Shown piece after piece: positions 1 through 10,177 of a DNA stretch of 64,000 nt (positions within the stretch are counted from its first letter, which is position 1; each line of letters begins with the position of its first letter). Source of the DNA: Pseudonocardia sp. N23 (lineage in GTDB: Bacteria > Actinomycetota > Actinomycetes > Mycobacteriales > Pseudonocardiaceae). The stretch covers positions 62,001 to 126,000 of the forward strand of contig NZ_BEGX01000001.1 in the NCBI RefSeq assembly GCF_002583555.1. Direction: 5' to 3'. Both the position numbers and the translations under genes were made by a program. The notes below the pieces were generated by a model that worked only from the letters and a program-made list of their open reading frames with translations, searched no databases and had not been told where the DNA came from.

Positions 1-79
1 GTGCGCAGCGCCCGCGGCGCAAGTTACCGGCGGGTATGGAAGGCTGGCGACCGACCGGACCGGCGCGCGAGGAGGCCGC

Positions 80-1249
80 ATGGACCTGACGTACACCGCA
101 GCGGAGGAGGACTTCCGCCGCGAGCTGAAGTCCTGGCTCGCCGCGAACATCCCCGACGAGTGGACCCGTCCCGGCTTCTGGGAGGCCCTCGGCGACGACG
201 AGAGCTTCCGGCTGCGCCGCGACTGGGAGCGCGACAAGGCCCTCGCCGGGTTCGCGGGCATCGAGTGGTCCACCGAGTACGGCGGCCGCGGCGGCACGCC
301 CGGGATGAAGGCGATCTACGACGTCGAGACCGTCGCGGCCCACGCGCCGCGCACCGTCAACCCGCTGGGCCTGGCGTTCCTCGCGCCCACGGTGATGGCC
401 ATCGGCACCGACGCGCAGAAGAAGGACATCATCGGTCCGATGCTGCGCAACGAGGTCATCTGGTGCCAGGGCTTCTCCGAGCCCGGTGCCGGATCCGACC
501 TCGCGGCCCTGGCCACCAAGGGCGTCCGCGACGGCGACGACTTCGTCGTCAACGGCCAGAAGGTGTGGACCACCAACGCCGTGCACGGCGACAAGGTCTT
601 CACGATGGTCCGCACCGAGGCCGGGTCGCAGCGCCACCGCGGCATCTCGATGCTGCTCATCGACATGCACCAGGACGGCGTCGACGCCCGCCCGCTCAAG
701 CAGATGAGCGGTGCCAGCGAGTTCGGCGAGGTGTTCTTCGACGACGCCCGCGTCCCTGCCACCGAGGTCCTCGGCGAGATCGGCGACGGCTGGCGCACCG
801 CGATGCTGCTGCTCTCGTTCGAGCGCGGCGCGTCGGGCATCGGGCAGTACACCGAGTTCCGACGCCAGTACGACGAGATCGTCGAGGTCGCCAGGAAGCT
901 GGGCCGCGACACCGACCCGGTGGTCCGCGGCCGGCTCGCGCGCGTGCTCACCGAGCTGGAGTGCCTGCGGCTGCACGCGATGCACGTCCTCACCCAGGTC
1001 GAGCAGGGTCGTGACCTCGGGTTCGAGGCATCGATGACCAAGCTTCAGTGGTCGGAGACGTTCCAGGACCTCTGGGAGGTCTACGACGACATCCTGGGCG
1101 AGGACGCCACGCTGGACTCGCTGGGCGATCTCGATCTCCGTCCGCTGCACGCCCAGGCGATGTGGTCCCGGTCGGTCACGATCTGGGGCGGGTCCTCACA
1201 GGTCCAGCGCACGATCACCGCCGAGCGCGTGCTCGGCCTGCCGAGATAG
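80..1249 (+). CDS. acyl-CoA dehydrogenase, first of a pair
   Basis: This is a 389-residue flavin acyl-CoA dehydrogenase, a family that introduces an alpha,beta double bond into acyl-CoA thioesters. The FAD/substrate loop FSEPGAGSDLAAL lies near residues 132-144, and the C terminus carries the signature GGSSQVQRTITAERVLGLPR. The ATG is preceded by GAGGAGG. A second acyl-CoA dehydrogenase starts 9 bp after the stop. Adjacent, diverged pairs of this kind in actinomycetes often form alpha2beta2 heterotetramers for sterol side chains or other bulky acyl-CoAs; a role here is inference. The substrate cannot be read from the sequence. Confidence 0.93.
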   Translation: MDLTYTAAEEDFRRELKSWLAANIPDEWTRPGFWEALGDDESFRLRRDWERDKALAGFAGIEWSTEYGGRGGTPGMKAIYDVETVAAHAPRTVNPLGLAFLAPTVMAIGTDAQKKDIIGPMLRNEVIWCQGFSEPGAGSDLAALATKGVRDGDDFVVNGQKVWTTNAVHGDKVFTMVRTEAGSQRHRGISMLLIDMHQDGVDARPLKQMSGASEFGEVFFDDARVPATEVLGEIGDGWRTAMLLLSFERGASGIGQYTEFRRQYDEIVEVARKLGRDTDPVVRGRLARVLTELECLRLHAMHVLTQVEQGRDLGFEASMTKLQWSETFQDLWEVYDDILGEDATLDSLGDLDLRPLHAQAMWSRSVTIWGGSSQVQRTITAERVLGLPR

Positions 1250-1258
1250 GGGCGCGCC

Positions 1259-2272
1259 GTGTTCTTCGCACTCACCGACGACCAGCGCGAGTTCGGCACC
1301 GCGGTCACGACCTACCTCGCCGAGCGCTTCGACCTCGACGCCGTGCGCGGCGTCGTCGAGGACACGGCGGGCGACGGCCATCCGGTGGCCTTGTGGAAGG
1401 CGGCGGGGGAGCAGGGCTGGCTCGCCGTCACCGTCCCCGAGGAGCACGACGGTCTCGGCCTGGGGCTCGTCGAGGCGCAGGTCATCGCTCGTGCGCTCGG
1501 CGCGGGCGTCGCACCCGGGCCGTGGCGCGGCACCGTGCTCGCCGCCGAGGCGATCCGCCTCGCGGGCTCCGCGGAGCAGCAGGCGGCGTGGCTGCCACGG
1601 CTCGCGGCCGGCGAGGCCGTGGGGGCCCTCTCCCTGCGGGCGCCGGGGGCGGCCGTCGAGTACGCCGGGATCGCCGACGTCGTCGTGGTCCGCTCCGGTG
1701 ACGGCCTGGCCCTCGTCGAGCGGGGCGGGTTCACCGCGCAGGCCGCCGGCTCCTACGACGGGACGACGCGGCTCGCGACCGTCACCGTCGACGGTGCGGG
1801 GGAGCCCCTCCCCGGTGCCGACGCCGCGGCGATCGCCGATCTCACCGCCCGCGCGACCGTCCTCGTCGCGTCCGATCTGGCCGGTGTGGCCCGCGAGGCG
1901 ATCACCCGGACCGTCGCCTACGACCGCGAGCGCGAGCAGTTCGGCGTGCCCGTCGGGTCGTTCCAGGCGATCAAGCACGCCCTGGCCGATCTGCACGTCG
2001 GCGTCACGATGGCCGAGCACGCGGTCCTGTACGCCGCGCACGCGGCCGGCACCGGGGCCGAGGACGCAGACCTCGCCGTGGCCGTCGCGAAGGCCAAGGC
2101 ATCCGACGCCGCAGCGGCCGCGACCGCGGCGATGATCCAGTACCACGGCGGTATCGGGTACACCTGGGAGCACGAGGCGCACCTGTTCTACAAGCGGGCC
2201 AAGCGGCTCGCCGGGCAGTACGGAGACGCGGACGCACAGCGTGAGCGGATCGCCACGCTGACGATCGGCTGA
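1259..2272 (+). CDS. acyl-CoA dehydrogenase, second of a pair
   Basis: This 337-residue acyl-CoA dehydrogenase is shorter and more diverged than its upstream neighbour. It starts at GTG 9 bp after that gene, so the two are almost certainly co-transcribed. The C-terminal half has the family stretches [20 protein letters not shown] and [20 protein letters not shown]. The N-terminal loop that would match FSEPGAGSD is degenerate ([15 protein letters not shown]), typical of the second subunit in heterotetrameric dehydrogenases, where FAD contacts are shared between partners (known for such families, inferred here). Confidence 0.9.
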   Translation: MFFALTDDQREFGTAVTTYLAERFDLDAVRGVVEDTAGDGHPVALWKAAGEQGWLAVTVPEEHDGLGLGLVEAQVIARALGAGVAPGPWRGTVLAAEAIRLAGSAEQQAAWLPRLAAGEAVGALSLRAPGAAVEYAGIADVVVVRSGDGLALVERGGFTAQAAGSYDGTTRLATVTVDGAGEPLPGADAAAIADLTARATVLVASDLAGVAREAITRTVAYDREREQFGVPVGSFQAIKHALADLHVGVTMAEHAVLYAAHAAGTGAEDADLAVAVAKAKASDAAAAATAAMIQYHGGIGYTWEHEAHLFYKRAKRLAGQYGDADAQRERIATLTIG

Positions 2273-2352
2273 CGGCCGCTGTCCCGGGTCGACCGGGCGG
2301 TGTCCGTCCGCTGTGGATGCGGACCCCGCCCGGTCGTGGCACCGTAAGGGCC

Positions 2353-2862
2353 ATGCCCGGGTCCCCTGCCGTGAACGCGACCGCCGCCGCGCTGCTCGGA
2401 CTGCTCCACAGCGGCCCGATGACCGGCGGTCAGCTCGTCGCCGCGGCGGCCGACCGCTTCGGCGCCTTCTTCTCCGTGACGCGCAGCCAGGTCTACCGCG
2501 AGCTGCCCGCCCTCACCGACGCCGGGCTGCTCAAGCTCGGCAAGCAGGGACCCCGTGCCTCGCAGCAGTACGTGATCACGCAGCCCGGCCGCCGCGCCTT
2601 CAAGACGTGGCTCATGGCGGGCGGCGGCGCGGACTCGCTGCGCAGCCCGCTGGTGCTGCGGCTGCTGCACTCGCGTTCGCTCACCGTCCGGCAGCGCGCC
2701 GACCTGGTGCGCACCGCCCGGGTCGCCTACGCGGTGCGCCTCGACGGTGCCCGCTCGGCCGCACGTTCGGAGACGGACCCGTACGACAAGGCCGTCGCCG
2801 ACTTCGCCGTCGCCCACACCCGCGCCATGGTGAAGCTCCTGGACGCCATCCCGGTCGAGTAG
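2353..2862 (+). CDS. PadR-family transcriptional regulator
   Basis: This 169-residue protein has an N-terminal winged helix ([16 protein letters not shown], then [20 protein letters not shown]) and a C-terminal helical region, the PadR/Vir-type arrangement. The start at 2353 is chosen because the in-frame ATG at 2317 would add a low-complexity arginine-rich extension. It follows the acyl-CoA dehydrogenase pair by 80 bp on the same strand and may regulate it, which is inference from position only. No operator is obvious. Confidence 0.85.
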   Translation: MPGSPAVNATAAALLGLLHSGPMTGGQLVAAAADRFGAFFSVTRSQVYRELPALTDAGLLKLGKQGPRASQQYVITQPGRRAFKTWLMAGGGADSLRSPLVLRLLHSRSLTVRQRADLVRTARVAYAVRLDGARSAARSETDPYDKAVADFAVAHTRAMVKLLDAIPVE

Positions 2863-2886
2863 CGGCGTTGCGTAGGCTGGTCGGTT

Positions 2887-3996
2887 GTGAACCCCGACGT
2901 CGCAGCCGACCTCAAGGACCTGTCCGGCATCCTCGACAACATCGAGGCGGTCGTCGACCTGCCCGCGCTGCGCGTCGAGATCGCCGACCTCGAGGAGCAG
3001 GCGGGCCAGCCCGACCTGTGGAACGACACCGAGGCCGCGCAGAAGGTCACCAGCCGCCTCGCCCACGCGGGCGGCGACCTGCGCCGCGTCGAGGACCTGC
3101 GCCGGCGCCTCGAGGACCTCCCGGTGCTCTACGAGCTCGCCGAGGACGAGAGCGACGAGTCGGCCATCGCCGACGCCGACAGCGAGCGTGCGTCGCTGCG
3201 CGGCGACATCGAGTCCCTCGAGGTCCGGACCCTGCTCGCGGGCGAGTACGACGAGCGCGAGGCACTCGTGACGATCCGCTCCGAGGCGGGCGGGGTAGAC
3301 GCGGCCGACTTCGCCGAGATGCTCATGCGCATGTACCTGCGCTGGGCCGAGCGCCACGGCTACGGCGTCGACGTCTACGACACCTCCTACGCGGAGGAGG
3401 CGGGCATCAAGTCCGCGACCTTCCAGGTCCACGCCCCCTACGCGTACGGGACGCTGTCGGTGGAGCAGGGCACGCACCGGCTGGTACGCATCTCGCCGTT
3501 CGACAACCAGGGCCGCCGCCAGACGTCGTTCGCGGGCGTCGAGGTCACCCCGGTCGTCGAGTCCACCGACCACATCGACATCGACGAGAAGGAACTGCGC
3601 GTCGACGTCTACCGCTCGTCCGGGCCGGGTGGCCAGGGCGTCAACACGACCGACTCCGCGGTCCGGCTGACCCACATCCCCACCGGGATCGTCGTGTCGT
3701 GCCAGAACGAGCGCAGCCAGATCCAGAACAAGGCCACCGCGATGGTCGTCCTGCAGGCCAAGCTGCTGGAGCGCAAGCGCCAGGAGGAGCGGGCCCTCAT
3801 GGACTCGCTGAAGGACACCGGCTCGTCGTGGGGCAACCAGATGCGCTCCTACGTCCTGCACCCGTACCAGATGGTCAAGGACCTGCGGACCGACTACGAG
3901 GTCGGCACCCCGGGTGCGGTGCTCGACGGCGACCTCGACGGCTTCATCGAGGCCGGCATCCGCTGGCGCCGCCAGCAGCAGACCGACGAGAACTGA
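2887..3996 (+). CDS. prfB: peptide chain release factor 2
   Basis: RF2 recognises UGA/UAA stop codons and triggers peptidyl-tRNA hydrolysis. The SPF stop-codon recognition tripeptide is at about residues 203-205 and the catalytic GGQ at 248-250 within [20 protein letters not shown]. The reading frame is open throughout at 369 residues, so the autoregulatory +1 frameshift of E. coli prfB is absent. A -10-like TAGGCT at 2873-2878 ends 8 nt before the GTG and there is no Shine-Dalgarno, so a leaderless message is likely. It heads the ftsE-ftsX-smpB run. Confidence 0.97.
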   Translation: MNPDVAADLKDLSGILDNIEAVVDLPALRVEIADLEEQAGQPDLWNDTEAAQKVTSRLAHAGGDLRRVEDLRRRLEDLPVLYELAEDESDESAIADADSERASLRGDIESLEVRTLLAGEYDEREALVTIRSEAGGVDAADFAEMLMRMYLRWAERHGYGVDVYDTSYAEEAGIKSATFQVHAPYAYGTLSVEQGTHRLVRISPFDNQGRRQTSFAGVEVTPVVESTDHIDIDEKELRVDVYRSSGPGGQGVNTTDSAVRLTHIPTGIVVSCQNERSQIQNKATAMVVLQAKLLERKRQEERALMDSLKDTGSSWGNQMRSYVLHPYQMVKDLRTDYEVGTPGAVLDGDLDGFIEAGIRWRRQQQTDEN

Positions 3997-4129
3997 CACC
4001 GGCCGATCGCCGGCACCGGTCCTCACCGTCCGTGACGGCCCGGGAGCGATCCGCGAGCGGTCGGCACGCCGCGCCGAGGGGGCGGGTCGAACACCGGTTG
4101 CGGGCGTCGCGACCGGTACCGTCCCAGCC

Positions 4130-4825
4130 GTGATCCGCCTGGAACGCGTCACCAAGATGTACAAGACGTCGACGCGACCCGCGCTCGACCGGGTCTCGGT
4201 GTCGGTCGAGAAGGGCGAGTTCGTCTTCCTCATCGGGCCCTCGGGCTCCGGGAAGTCGACGTTCCTGAGGCTGCTGCTGCGCGAGGACGTGCCCACCCGC
4301 GGCACCATCACCGTCGCCGACCTCGACGTCGCGAAGCTCCCGCGCAGGCGGGTGCCGCGGCTGCGGCAGCGGATCGGGGTCGTCTTCCAGGACTTCCGGC
4401 TGCTGCCCAACAAGACCGTCGGCGGCAACGTCGCGTTCGCCCTCGAGGTGATCGGCAAGCCGCAGGCCACGATCGCGCGGGTCGTCCCCGAGGTGCTCGA
4501 GCTCGTCGGGCTGGAGGGCAAGGCCGACCGCATGCCGCACGAGCTCTCCGGCGGCGAGCAGCAGCGCGTCGCGATCGCCAGGGCCTTCGTGAACCGCCCG
4601 CTCGTGCTGCTGGCCGACGAGCCCACCGGCAACCTCGACCCCGACACCAGCCAGGACATCATGCTGCTGCTGGAGCGGATCAACCGCACGGGGACGACGG
4701 TCGTCATGGCCACCCACGACCACTCGATCGTCGACTCGATGCGCCGCCGCGTCGTCGAGCTCGACCTCGGGCAGGTCGTGCGGGACGAGTCGCACGGCGT
4801 GTACGGGGTGGGTCGCTCACAGTGA
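4130..4825 (+). CDS. ftsE: cell division ATP-binding protein FtsE
   Basis: FtsE is the cytoplasmic ABC ATPase of the FtsEX complex, which links the divisome to peptidoglycan hydrolase activation. This 231-residue protein has Walker [10 protein letters not shown] at residues 36-44, the signature [14 protein letters not shown], and Walker [12 protein letters not shown]. The GTG at 4130 gives the normal family length; the frame stays open upstream but that part is not protein-like. TACCGT at 4117-4122 lies 7 nt before the GTG, consistent with a leaderless start. ftsX follows after 34 bp. Confidence 0.97.
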   Translation: MIRLERVTKMYKTSTRPALDRVSVSVEKGEFVFLIGPSGSGKSTFLRLLLREDVPTRGTITVADLDVAKLPRRRVPRLRQRIGVVFQDFRLLPNKTVGGNVAFALEVIGKPQATIARVVPEVLELVGLEGKADRMPHELSGGEQQRVAIARAFVNRPLVLLADEPTGNLDPDTSQDIMLLLERINRTGTTVVMATHDHSIVDSMRRRVVELDLGQVVRDESHGVYGVGRSQ

Positions 4826-4859
4826 GGACTGTCGACGTACTCCTTCCCGCGGAGGCGGC

Positions 4860-5762
4860 ATGAGGTCAGACTTCGTCCGCCGGGAGGTCACCACCGGCCT
4901 GCGCCGCAACGTCACGATGACCATCGCCATGGTCCTGACGACGGCGATCTCGCTCGCCCTCGTCGGCACCGGGTTGCTGGCGGTGCGCACGATCGACTCG
5001 ACGGAGGCGATCTACGCCGACCGGCTCGAGGTGCAGGTCGCGCTCACACAGGACGTGTCGTCGGCCGACACCGACTGCAGCCGGCCCATCTGCTCGGGGA
5101 TCCGCGAGACGCTGCAGAACTCGCCGCTCGTCGAGTCGGTCACCTACGAGAGTCAGCAGGAGGCCTACCAGCGCTTCCAGGAGCTGTTCGCGGGCCAGTC
5201 GATCGCCGACGTCGCCCGCCCGCAGTCGCTGCCCGCCACCCTTCGGGTCAAGCTCGCCGACCAGGACAACGGCGCCGAGGCCGTCCGGCAGGCCATGGTC
5301 GGCCAGGTCGGCGTGCGGACGGTGATCGACCAGCGCGACGTCGTCGGCAAGCTGTTCGACTTCCTCGGCGGTGTACGGAACGTGACGTTCGCGCTGGCGC
5401 TGGTGCAGGCGATCGCGGCGCTGCTGCTGATCTCCAACACCGTGCAGGTGTCGGCGTACACGCGCCGCGTCGAGGTCGGCGTCATGCGCCTGGTCGGGGC
5501 GACGCGGTGGTACACGCAGCTGCCGTTCCTCATCGAGGCCGTTATCACCGGTGTCGCCGGCGCGGTGCTCGCGGGGGTGGGTCTCGTCGTCGCCAAGTTC
5601 GCGTTCATCGACGACCTGCTGGCCGGGATCGCGCAGAACGGTGTCATCCCGCCGGTCACGATCTACGACGTGCTGGAGACGTCGATCTGGCTGGTGCCGA
5701 TCGGCGCGGCGATCGCGGGCGTCACGGGCTACGTGACGCTCCGGCTGTACGTGAAGGTCTGA
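4860..5762 (+). CDS. ftsX: cell division permease FtsX
   Basis: FtsX is the membrane partner of FtsE. The 300-residue sequence has the expected topology: TM1 near residues 21-43, an extracellular domain of about 130 residues, and three more membrane segments near 172-194, 221-243 and 273-295. The extracellular domain contains two close cysteines (DCSRPIC) that could form a disulfide. In related actinobacteria this domain contacts a NlpC/P60 hydrolase (known for the family, not shown here). GCGGAGG precedes the ATG. Confidence 0.96.
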   Translation: MRSDFVRREVTTGLRRNVTMTIAMVLTTAISLALVGTGLLAVRTIDSTEAIYADRLEVQVALTQDVSSADTDCSRPICSGIRETLQNSPLVESVTYESQQEAYQRFQELFAGQSIADVARPQSLPATLRVKLADQDNGAEAVRQAMVGQVGVRTVIDQRDVVGKLFDFLGGVRNVTFALALVQAIAALLLISNTVQVSAYTRRVEVGVMRLVGATRWYTQLPFLIEAVITGVAGAVLAGVGLVVAKFAFIDDLLAGIAQNGVIPPVTIYDVLETSIWLVPIGAAIAGVTGYVTLRLYVKV

Positions 5763-5805
5763 TGCGCGGTCTGAAATCACTTCCCCGTCCGCGTACTCTG
5801 GACAG

Positions 5806-6291
5806 GTGAAGGAGAAAGGCCGCAAGGTGATCGCGCAGAACCGCAAGGCGCGACACGACTACGCCATCCTCGACACCTACGAGGCGGGTGTCGCGCTGAT
5901 GGGCACCGAGGTGAAGAGCCTGCGGCTGGGTCGTGCCTCGCTGTCCGACGCCTTCGCCACGATCGACGACGGCGAGGTGTGGCTGCGAGGCCTGCACATC
6001 CCCGAGTACACGCACGGCAGCTGGACGAATCACGAGCCGCGCCGCACCCGCAAGCTGCTGCTGCACCGTCGCGAGATCGAGGGGCTCATCGGCAAGACGC
6101 GCGAGGGCGGTCTGACGCTCGTGCCCCTGGCCCTGTACTTCAGCGAGGGCAAGGTCAAGTGCGAGGTCGCGCTGGCCAAGGGCAAGAAGTCCTACGACAA
6201 GCGGCAGGACCTGGCCAAGCGTGACGCCGACCGCGAGGTGCAGCGGGCGTTCGGCCGCGCGGCGAAGGGGCGCGCCCGGGAGCTGCGGTGA
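5806..6291 (+). CDS. smpB: SsrA-binding protein SmpB
   Basis: SmpB binds tmRNA and takes it to stalled ribosomes for trans-translation. The 161-residue protein has the N-terminal [20 protein letters not shown], the [14 protein letters not shown] segment and a basic C-terminal tail that folds in the decoding centre in the family. The GTG start has TACTCT 6 nt upstream (5794-5799) and no Shine-Dalgarno, so leaderless translation is likely. Its RNA partner ssrA is nearly 4 kb downstream rather than adjacent. Confidence 0.97.
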   Translation: MKEKGRKVIAQNRKARHDYAILDTYEAGVALMGTEVKSLRLGRASLSDAFATIDDGEVWLRGLHIPEYTHGSWTNHEPRRTRKLLLHRREIEGLIGKTREGGLTLVPLALYFSEGKVKCEVALAKGKKSYDKRQDLAKRDADREVQRAFGRAAKGRARELR

Positions 6292-7196
6292 CCGTGCCAC
6301 AGCCCCCTGCCGACGACGAGGGCGTCGCCCGGTTCGTGGCCGATCTCGGCCTGCCCGGGCTCGTCGACACGCACACGCACTTCATGCCCGACCGGGTCAT
6401 GGCCAAGGTGTGGGCGCATTTCGCCAAGGGCGAGGAGTACTACGGGCGGCCGTGGCCGATCCACTACCAGGTGCCCGAGGACGAGCGGCTCGCGATCCTG
6501 CGCGGCATCGGTGTGCTGCGGTTCGCGCCGCTGGTGTACCCGCACAAGCCGGACATGGCCGCCTGGCTGACCGACTGGGTGCTCGACTTCGCCGCCCGCA
6601 CGCCCGGCGCCGTCCCGACGGCGACGATGTACCCCGAACCCGACGTCGCCGAGTACCTCGGCAAGGCCGTCGACGCGGGTGCGCGGCTGGTGAAGGCGCA
6701 CGTGCAGGTCGGCGCGTACGACCCGCGCGACCCGCTGCTCGCGCCCGCATGGGGGCTGCTCGCGGAGGCCGGGATTCCGGCGATGGTGCACTGCGGGCAC
6801 GGTCCGGTCCCCGGCGCGCACACGGGTCTCGACGTGTTCGGCGAGGTCCTCGCCGCACATCCGCGGCTGCGGGTCGTGCTCGCCCACGCGGGGATGCCGG
6901 ACTTCGCCGATGCGCTCGCGCTCGTCGACCGCCACCCGGGCGTCATGATCGACACGACGGTCGTCGGTACCGGGTTCGCCGAGGCCATCGCGCCGCTGCC
7001 CGCCGACTGGGCCGCGCGGCTGGCCGGGGTGGCCGACCGGGTGGTGCTGGGCACGGACTTCCCGAACATCCCGTACGCCTACCACGAGCAGATCGCCGCG
7101 ATCGCCGGCTGGGCGGCCGCGGACGACCGGCTCGGTGCGGGCTTCCTGCGGTCGGTGCTGCACGACGCGCCGGCCCGGCTGCTCGGCGTCCGATAG
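6288..7196 (+). CDS. amidohydrolase_2-family metal-dependent hydrolase
   Basis: This 302-residue TIM-barrel hydrolase overlaps the smpB stop by 4 nt (GTGA), so the two are translationally coupled. Metal-site features of the amidohydrolase_2 family are visible: the HxH of [12 protein letters not shown] near residue 25, a histidine in MVHCGHG, another in [10 protein letters not shown], and the catalytic aspartate of [13 protein letters not shown]. Family members act as decarboxylases or C-N/C-O hydrolases; the substrate is not predictable. Confidence 0.9.
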   Translation: MTVPQPPADDEGVARFVADLGLPGLVDTHTHFMPDRVMAKVWAHFAKGEEYYGRPWPIHYQVPEDERLAILRGIGVLRFAPLVYPHKPDMAAWLTDWVLDFAARTPGAVPTATMYPEPDVAEYLGKAVDAGARLVKAHVQVGAYDPRDPLLAPAWGLLAEAGIPAMVHCGHGPVPGAHTGLDVFGEVLAAHPRLRVVLAHAGMPDFADALALVDRHPGVMIDTTVVGTGFAEAIAPLPADWAARLAGVADRVVLGTDFPNIPYAYHEQIAAIAGWAAADDRLGAGFLRSVLHDAPARLLGVR

Positions 7197-7239
7197 GTCC
7201 GTCTTCCGGAAACCGGAGCCCGTCTGATGAGATGTACAG

Positions 7240-8262
7240 ATGTCCGGGCAACCGTGGCGCCCGGTCGTCGTGTGCGCCTTCCTGCTGGTGCTCCTCGCCG
7301 TGGCGCTCCCCGTCGCGATGGCCTTCGGCGCCGAGGCCCTCCCCGTCGGTCGCGTCGTCGACGCGCTCCGCGGCGGCGGTGACCTCGCCACCCGCACCAT
7401 CGTGCTCGACCTGCGGCTGCCGCGGTCGCTGCTCGCGATCGTCGTCGGCGCCGGTCTCGCGATCGCGGGCGTCGCGGTGCAGACGCTGGTCCGCAACCCG
7501 CTCGCCGACCCCTACCTGCTCGGGGTCACCTCGGGTGCGAGCGTGGGTGCGACCGCGGTCATCACCACCGGTGCGCTGGCCGCGTTCGGAGTGTGGTCGC
7601 TGTCGGTCGGGGCGTTCATCGGGGCGCTGGCCGCCGGGGTGCTCGTCGCCGTCGTGACCCTGTCCCAGGGCGGGCTGACGCCACTGCGGCTGATCCTCAG
7701 CGGGACCGTCCTCGGGTCGGCGCTCTCGGCGATCGCGAGCTACCTCGTCTTCCGCAGCGGCGACCCCGCCGCCGCCCAGTCGGTGCTGTTCTGGCTGCTG
7801 GGGAGCCTCGCGGGCGGGGAGTGGGACCGGCTGTGGCTGCCGGCGGCCGTCGTCGCCGCGTCGTTCGTGCTGCTCTGGGCGGCGAGCGGATGGCTCGACG
7901 CCATGGCGGTCGGGCCGGACACGGCGGCCGCACTGGGGGTGTCGGTCCCCGCCGTCCGGGCCGGTCTGTTCACCCTGCTCGCCCTGCTGGTCGGGGTCCT
8001 CGTCGCGGTCGCCGGGGCGGTCGCGTTCGTGGGGCTGGTGCTGCCGCACGTCGCACGCCTGCTCGTCGGCGCCCGGCACCGGCTCGTGCTGCCCGCAGCG
8101 GCCCTGTCCGGGGGACTGTTCCTGCTCGCGGTCGACGTCGTCGCCCGGATCGCCGTGCGACCGACCGAGGTGCCTCTGTCGGTCGTCACCGGGATCGTCG
8201 GGGCGCCCGTGTTCCTCGTGCTGATGGGCAGGCGCCGTTACAGCTTCGGCGCGGCGTCGTGA
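7240..8262 (+). CDS. FecCD/BtuC-family ABC transporter permease
   Basis: This 340-residue polytopic protein belongs to the BtuC/FecCD permeases that import iron-siderophores, haem, cobalamin or related cofactors. Diagnostic stretches are LRLPRSLLAIVVGAGLAIAG, the G-N-P-L-x-D-P loop (VRNPLADPYLLGVTSGAS) and GAVAFVGLVLPHVAR. About ten hydrophobic helices are visible. The cognate ATPase and binding lipoprotein follow with 4-nt overlaps, giving a complete importer. Substrate unknown. Confidence 0.93.
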   Translation: MSGQPWRPVVVCAFLLVLLAVALPVAMAFGAEALPVGRVVDALRGGGDLATRTIVLDLRLPRSLLAIVVGAGLAIAGVAVQTLVRNPLADPYLLGVTSGASVGATAVITTGALAAFGVWSLSVGAFIGALAAGVLVAVVTLSQGGLTPLRLILSGTVLGSALSAIASYLVFRSGDPAAAQSVLFWLLGSLAGGEWDRLWLPAAVVAASFVLLWAASGWLDAMAVGPDTAAALGVSVPAVRAGLFTLLALLVGVLVAVAGAVAFVGLVLPHVARLLVGARHRLVLPAAALSGGLFLLAVDVVARIAVRPTEVPLSVVTGIVGAPVFLVLMGRRRYSFGAAS

Positions 8263-9032
8263 CGGACGCGCCCCTGTTGCGGGTCACCGGCGTGACCTGC
8301 GCGATCGGGCAGCACACCGTGCTGCGCGACGTCGACATCCACGTCGCCGAGGGCGAGACCGTCGGCGTCGTGGGCCCCAACGGCTCCGGGAAGTCGACGT
8401 TGCTGCGGGTCCTCGCCGGCATCCGGCCCGCCGCGGCCGGGGTGGTCGAGCTCGACGGCGTCCCGCTCGGCTCGCTGTCGCGCCGCGCGCGGGCCCGGCG
8501 CATCGCCCTCGTCGCCCAGGAGGAGGACCTGCCCGCCGAACTGCGGGTCGGCGAGCTGGTGGCACTGGGCCTGCTGCCGCGGCGTCCGCCCTGGGCGGGC
8601 GGGGGCAGGACCGGGCACCGCGCCGTCGCGGCCGCGCTCGCCGCCGTCGACATGGCCGGCGCGGCCGACCGCCCGCTCGACCAGCTCTCCGGCGGCGAAC
8701 GTCGCCGCGCCCTGCTCGCGCGCGGGCTCGTCCAGGACACCGAACTGCTGATCCTCGACGAACCCACCAACCACCTCGACGTCCGGCACCGGCTCGACCT
8801 CCTCGAACTGGTGCGCGGGCTGGGCCGCACCGTCGTGATGGCCCTGCACGACCTCGATCTGGCCGTCCGCTTCTGCGACCGGCTCGTCCTCGTCCACGAC
8901 GGAAGCGCGCGCAGTGCCGCACCCGACCCCGACGTGCTGGGTGCCGTGTTCGGCGTGGCCGCCACCCCTGTGCGCCACCCCGTGACGGGCGAGACCCACC
9001 TGCTGTTCGACCGACACCCGGAGGTTCCGTGA
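8259..9032 (+). CDS. ABC transporter ATP-binding protein (FecE/BtuD-like)
   Basis: This 257-residue ATPase starts at a GTG overlapping the permease stop by 4 nt. Walker A is GPNGSGKSTLL near residues 41-51, the signature is QLSGGERRRALLARGL, and Walker B is LLILDEPTNHLDV followed by the H-loop VVMALHDLDLAV. The frame is open upstream of 8259, but that part only shadows the permease gene. It energises the adjacent permease. Cofactor importers such as F420-precursor systems have the same layout, so iron should not be assumed. Confidence 0.94.
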   Translation: MTDAPLLRVTGVTCAIGQHTVLRDVDIHVAEGETVGVVGPNGSGKSTLLRVLAGIRPAAAGVVELDGVPLGSLSRRARARRIALVAQEEDLPAELRVGELVALGLLPRRPPWAGGGRTGHRAVAAALAAVDMAGAADRPLDQLSGGERRRALLARGLVQDTELLILDEPTNHLDVRHRLDLLELVRGLGRTVVMALHDLDLAVRFCDRLVLVHDGSARSAAPDPDVLGAVFGVAATPVRHPVTGETHLLFDRHPEVP

Positions 9033-10081
9033 TCCGCCCCCGCCCCCGCCCCCGCCACCTGCTTCCGGCCGCGCTCGCCGCGGCTGCGCTCCTCGCAGGA
9101 TGTTCGACGCCGGCACCCGCCGCGCCGTCGTCGACGACCGTCACCGTCACCAACTGCGGCACCCCGGCGCAGTTCCCAGTACCCGCGAACAAGGTGTTCG
9201 TCAACGACGGCAACCTGATCTCGATGATGCTGGCCCTGGGCGCCCAGGGCAGCGTCACCGCGGTGTCGAGCATGCAGCGCGACGCCGACACCCTGCGCCG
9301 CCACTACGGCACCGGTCCCGTCGACGGGCTCAAGCAGGTCGCGCCGGAGTACCCGTCGCTGGAGACCGTGCTCGCCCAGAGCCCCGACGTCATGGTCGCC
9401 GGCTGGAACTACGGCTACAGCGAGGCGAAGAACGTCACCCCCGCCGGGCTGCGCGAGAAGGGGATCGCGCCCTACGTGCTCACCGAGAGCTGCCGGCAGG
9501 AGCAGGGACAGAAGGCGCGCGGCATCGTCGACCCGTGGACGGCGCTGCGCGACGACCTCGCCAACCTCGGCGCCATCACCGGCCGGACCGAGCAGGCCGC
9601 CACCGTGAACGCCGACATCGGGGCCCGGCTCGCCGCCCTGCGCTCCGCGCCGCAGGCCGCCACCCCGCCGACGGTCTTCCTCTTCGACAGCGGTACCGAC
9701 GCCGTCTTCTCCAGCGGCCGCTTCGGCGCGCCCGAGGGCATCATCACCGCCGCCGGCGCCCGCAACGCGCTCACCGACGTCGAGGACACCTGGACCGAGG
9801 TCTCCTGGGAGCGGGTCGCGGCGAGCAACCCCGCGGCGTTCGTGTTCGTCGACTACCCGCCGGAGACGATCCAGCAGAAGATCGCGACCCTGCGCAACCG
9901 CGACGGCGTCCGTGACCTGCCCGCCGTCCAGCAGGGCCGGTTCCTGAACCTGCCCTACGCGCTGTGGACGTCGGGCCCGCTCAACATCGACGCGGCCGAG
10001 CAGATCCGCAAGGCACTGGAGGGCTGGCAGCTCGTCCCTGCCTCGACCATCACCCCGGAGTTCGACGACGTGCTGCGCTGA
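9029..10081 (+). CDS. ABC transporter substrate-binding lipoprotein (TroA/FecB fold)
   Basis: This 350-residue protein begins with an arginine-rich N region, a hydrophobic stretch and a lipobox (LLAGCSTP, Cys near residue 25), so it is lipid-anchored outside the membrane. The mature part has the two-lobed binding-protein pattern (ISMMLALGAQGSVTAV, LAQSPDVMVAGWNYGY) of class III binding proteins. It overlaps the ATPase stop by 4 nt and completes the importer. A substrate choice between siderophore, cobalamin-like and F420-like ligands is not possible from sequence alone. Confidence 0.9.
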   Translation: MIRPRPRPRHLLPAALAAAALLAGCSTPAPAAPSSTTVTVTNCGTPAQFPVPANKVFVNDGNLISMMLALGAQGSVTAVSSMQRDADTLRRHYGTGPVDGLKQVAPEYPSLETVLAQSPDVMVAGWNYGYSEAKNVTPAGLREKGIAPYVLTESCRQEQGQKARGIVDPWTALRDDLANLGAITGRTEQAATVNADIGARLAALRSAPQAATPPTVFLFDSGTDAVFSSGRFGAPEGIITAAGARNALTDVEDTWTEVSWERVAASNPAAFVFVDYPPETIQQKIATLRNRDGVRDLPAVQQGRFLNLPYALWTSGPLNIDAAEQIRKALEGWQLVPASTITPEFDDVLR

Positions 10082-10177
10082 CGCGACGCGCCGTCGGGCC
10101 GTCCGGCGAAACCGGGATGATCCGACGGCGCCGGCGCGTTAGGATGTTGTGTCCGCCCGGAACGGGGCGGGCAGCCA

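Noticed and set aside
2887-2970. Programmed frameshift in prfB
   Set aside because: The frame is open from the GTG through the SPF and GGQ motifs with no in-frame UGA, so no frameshift is needed.
2188-4713. Very long minus-strand reading frame across prfB and ftsE
   Set aside because: It is the complement of well-supported genes; in GC-rich DNA the opposite strand often stays open. Its translation has no family features.
7197-7239. Possible cobalamin or other riboswitch before the FecCD-type importer
   Set aside because: Only 43 bp separate the genes, too short for a B12 riboswitch, and no conserved box is seen.
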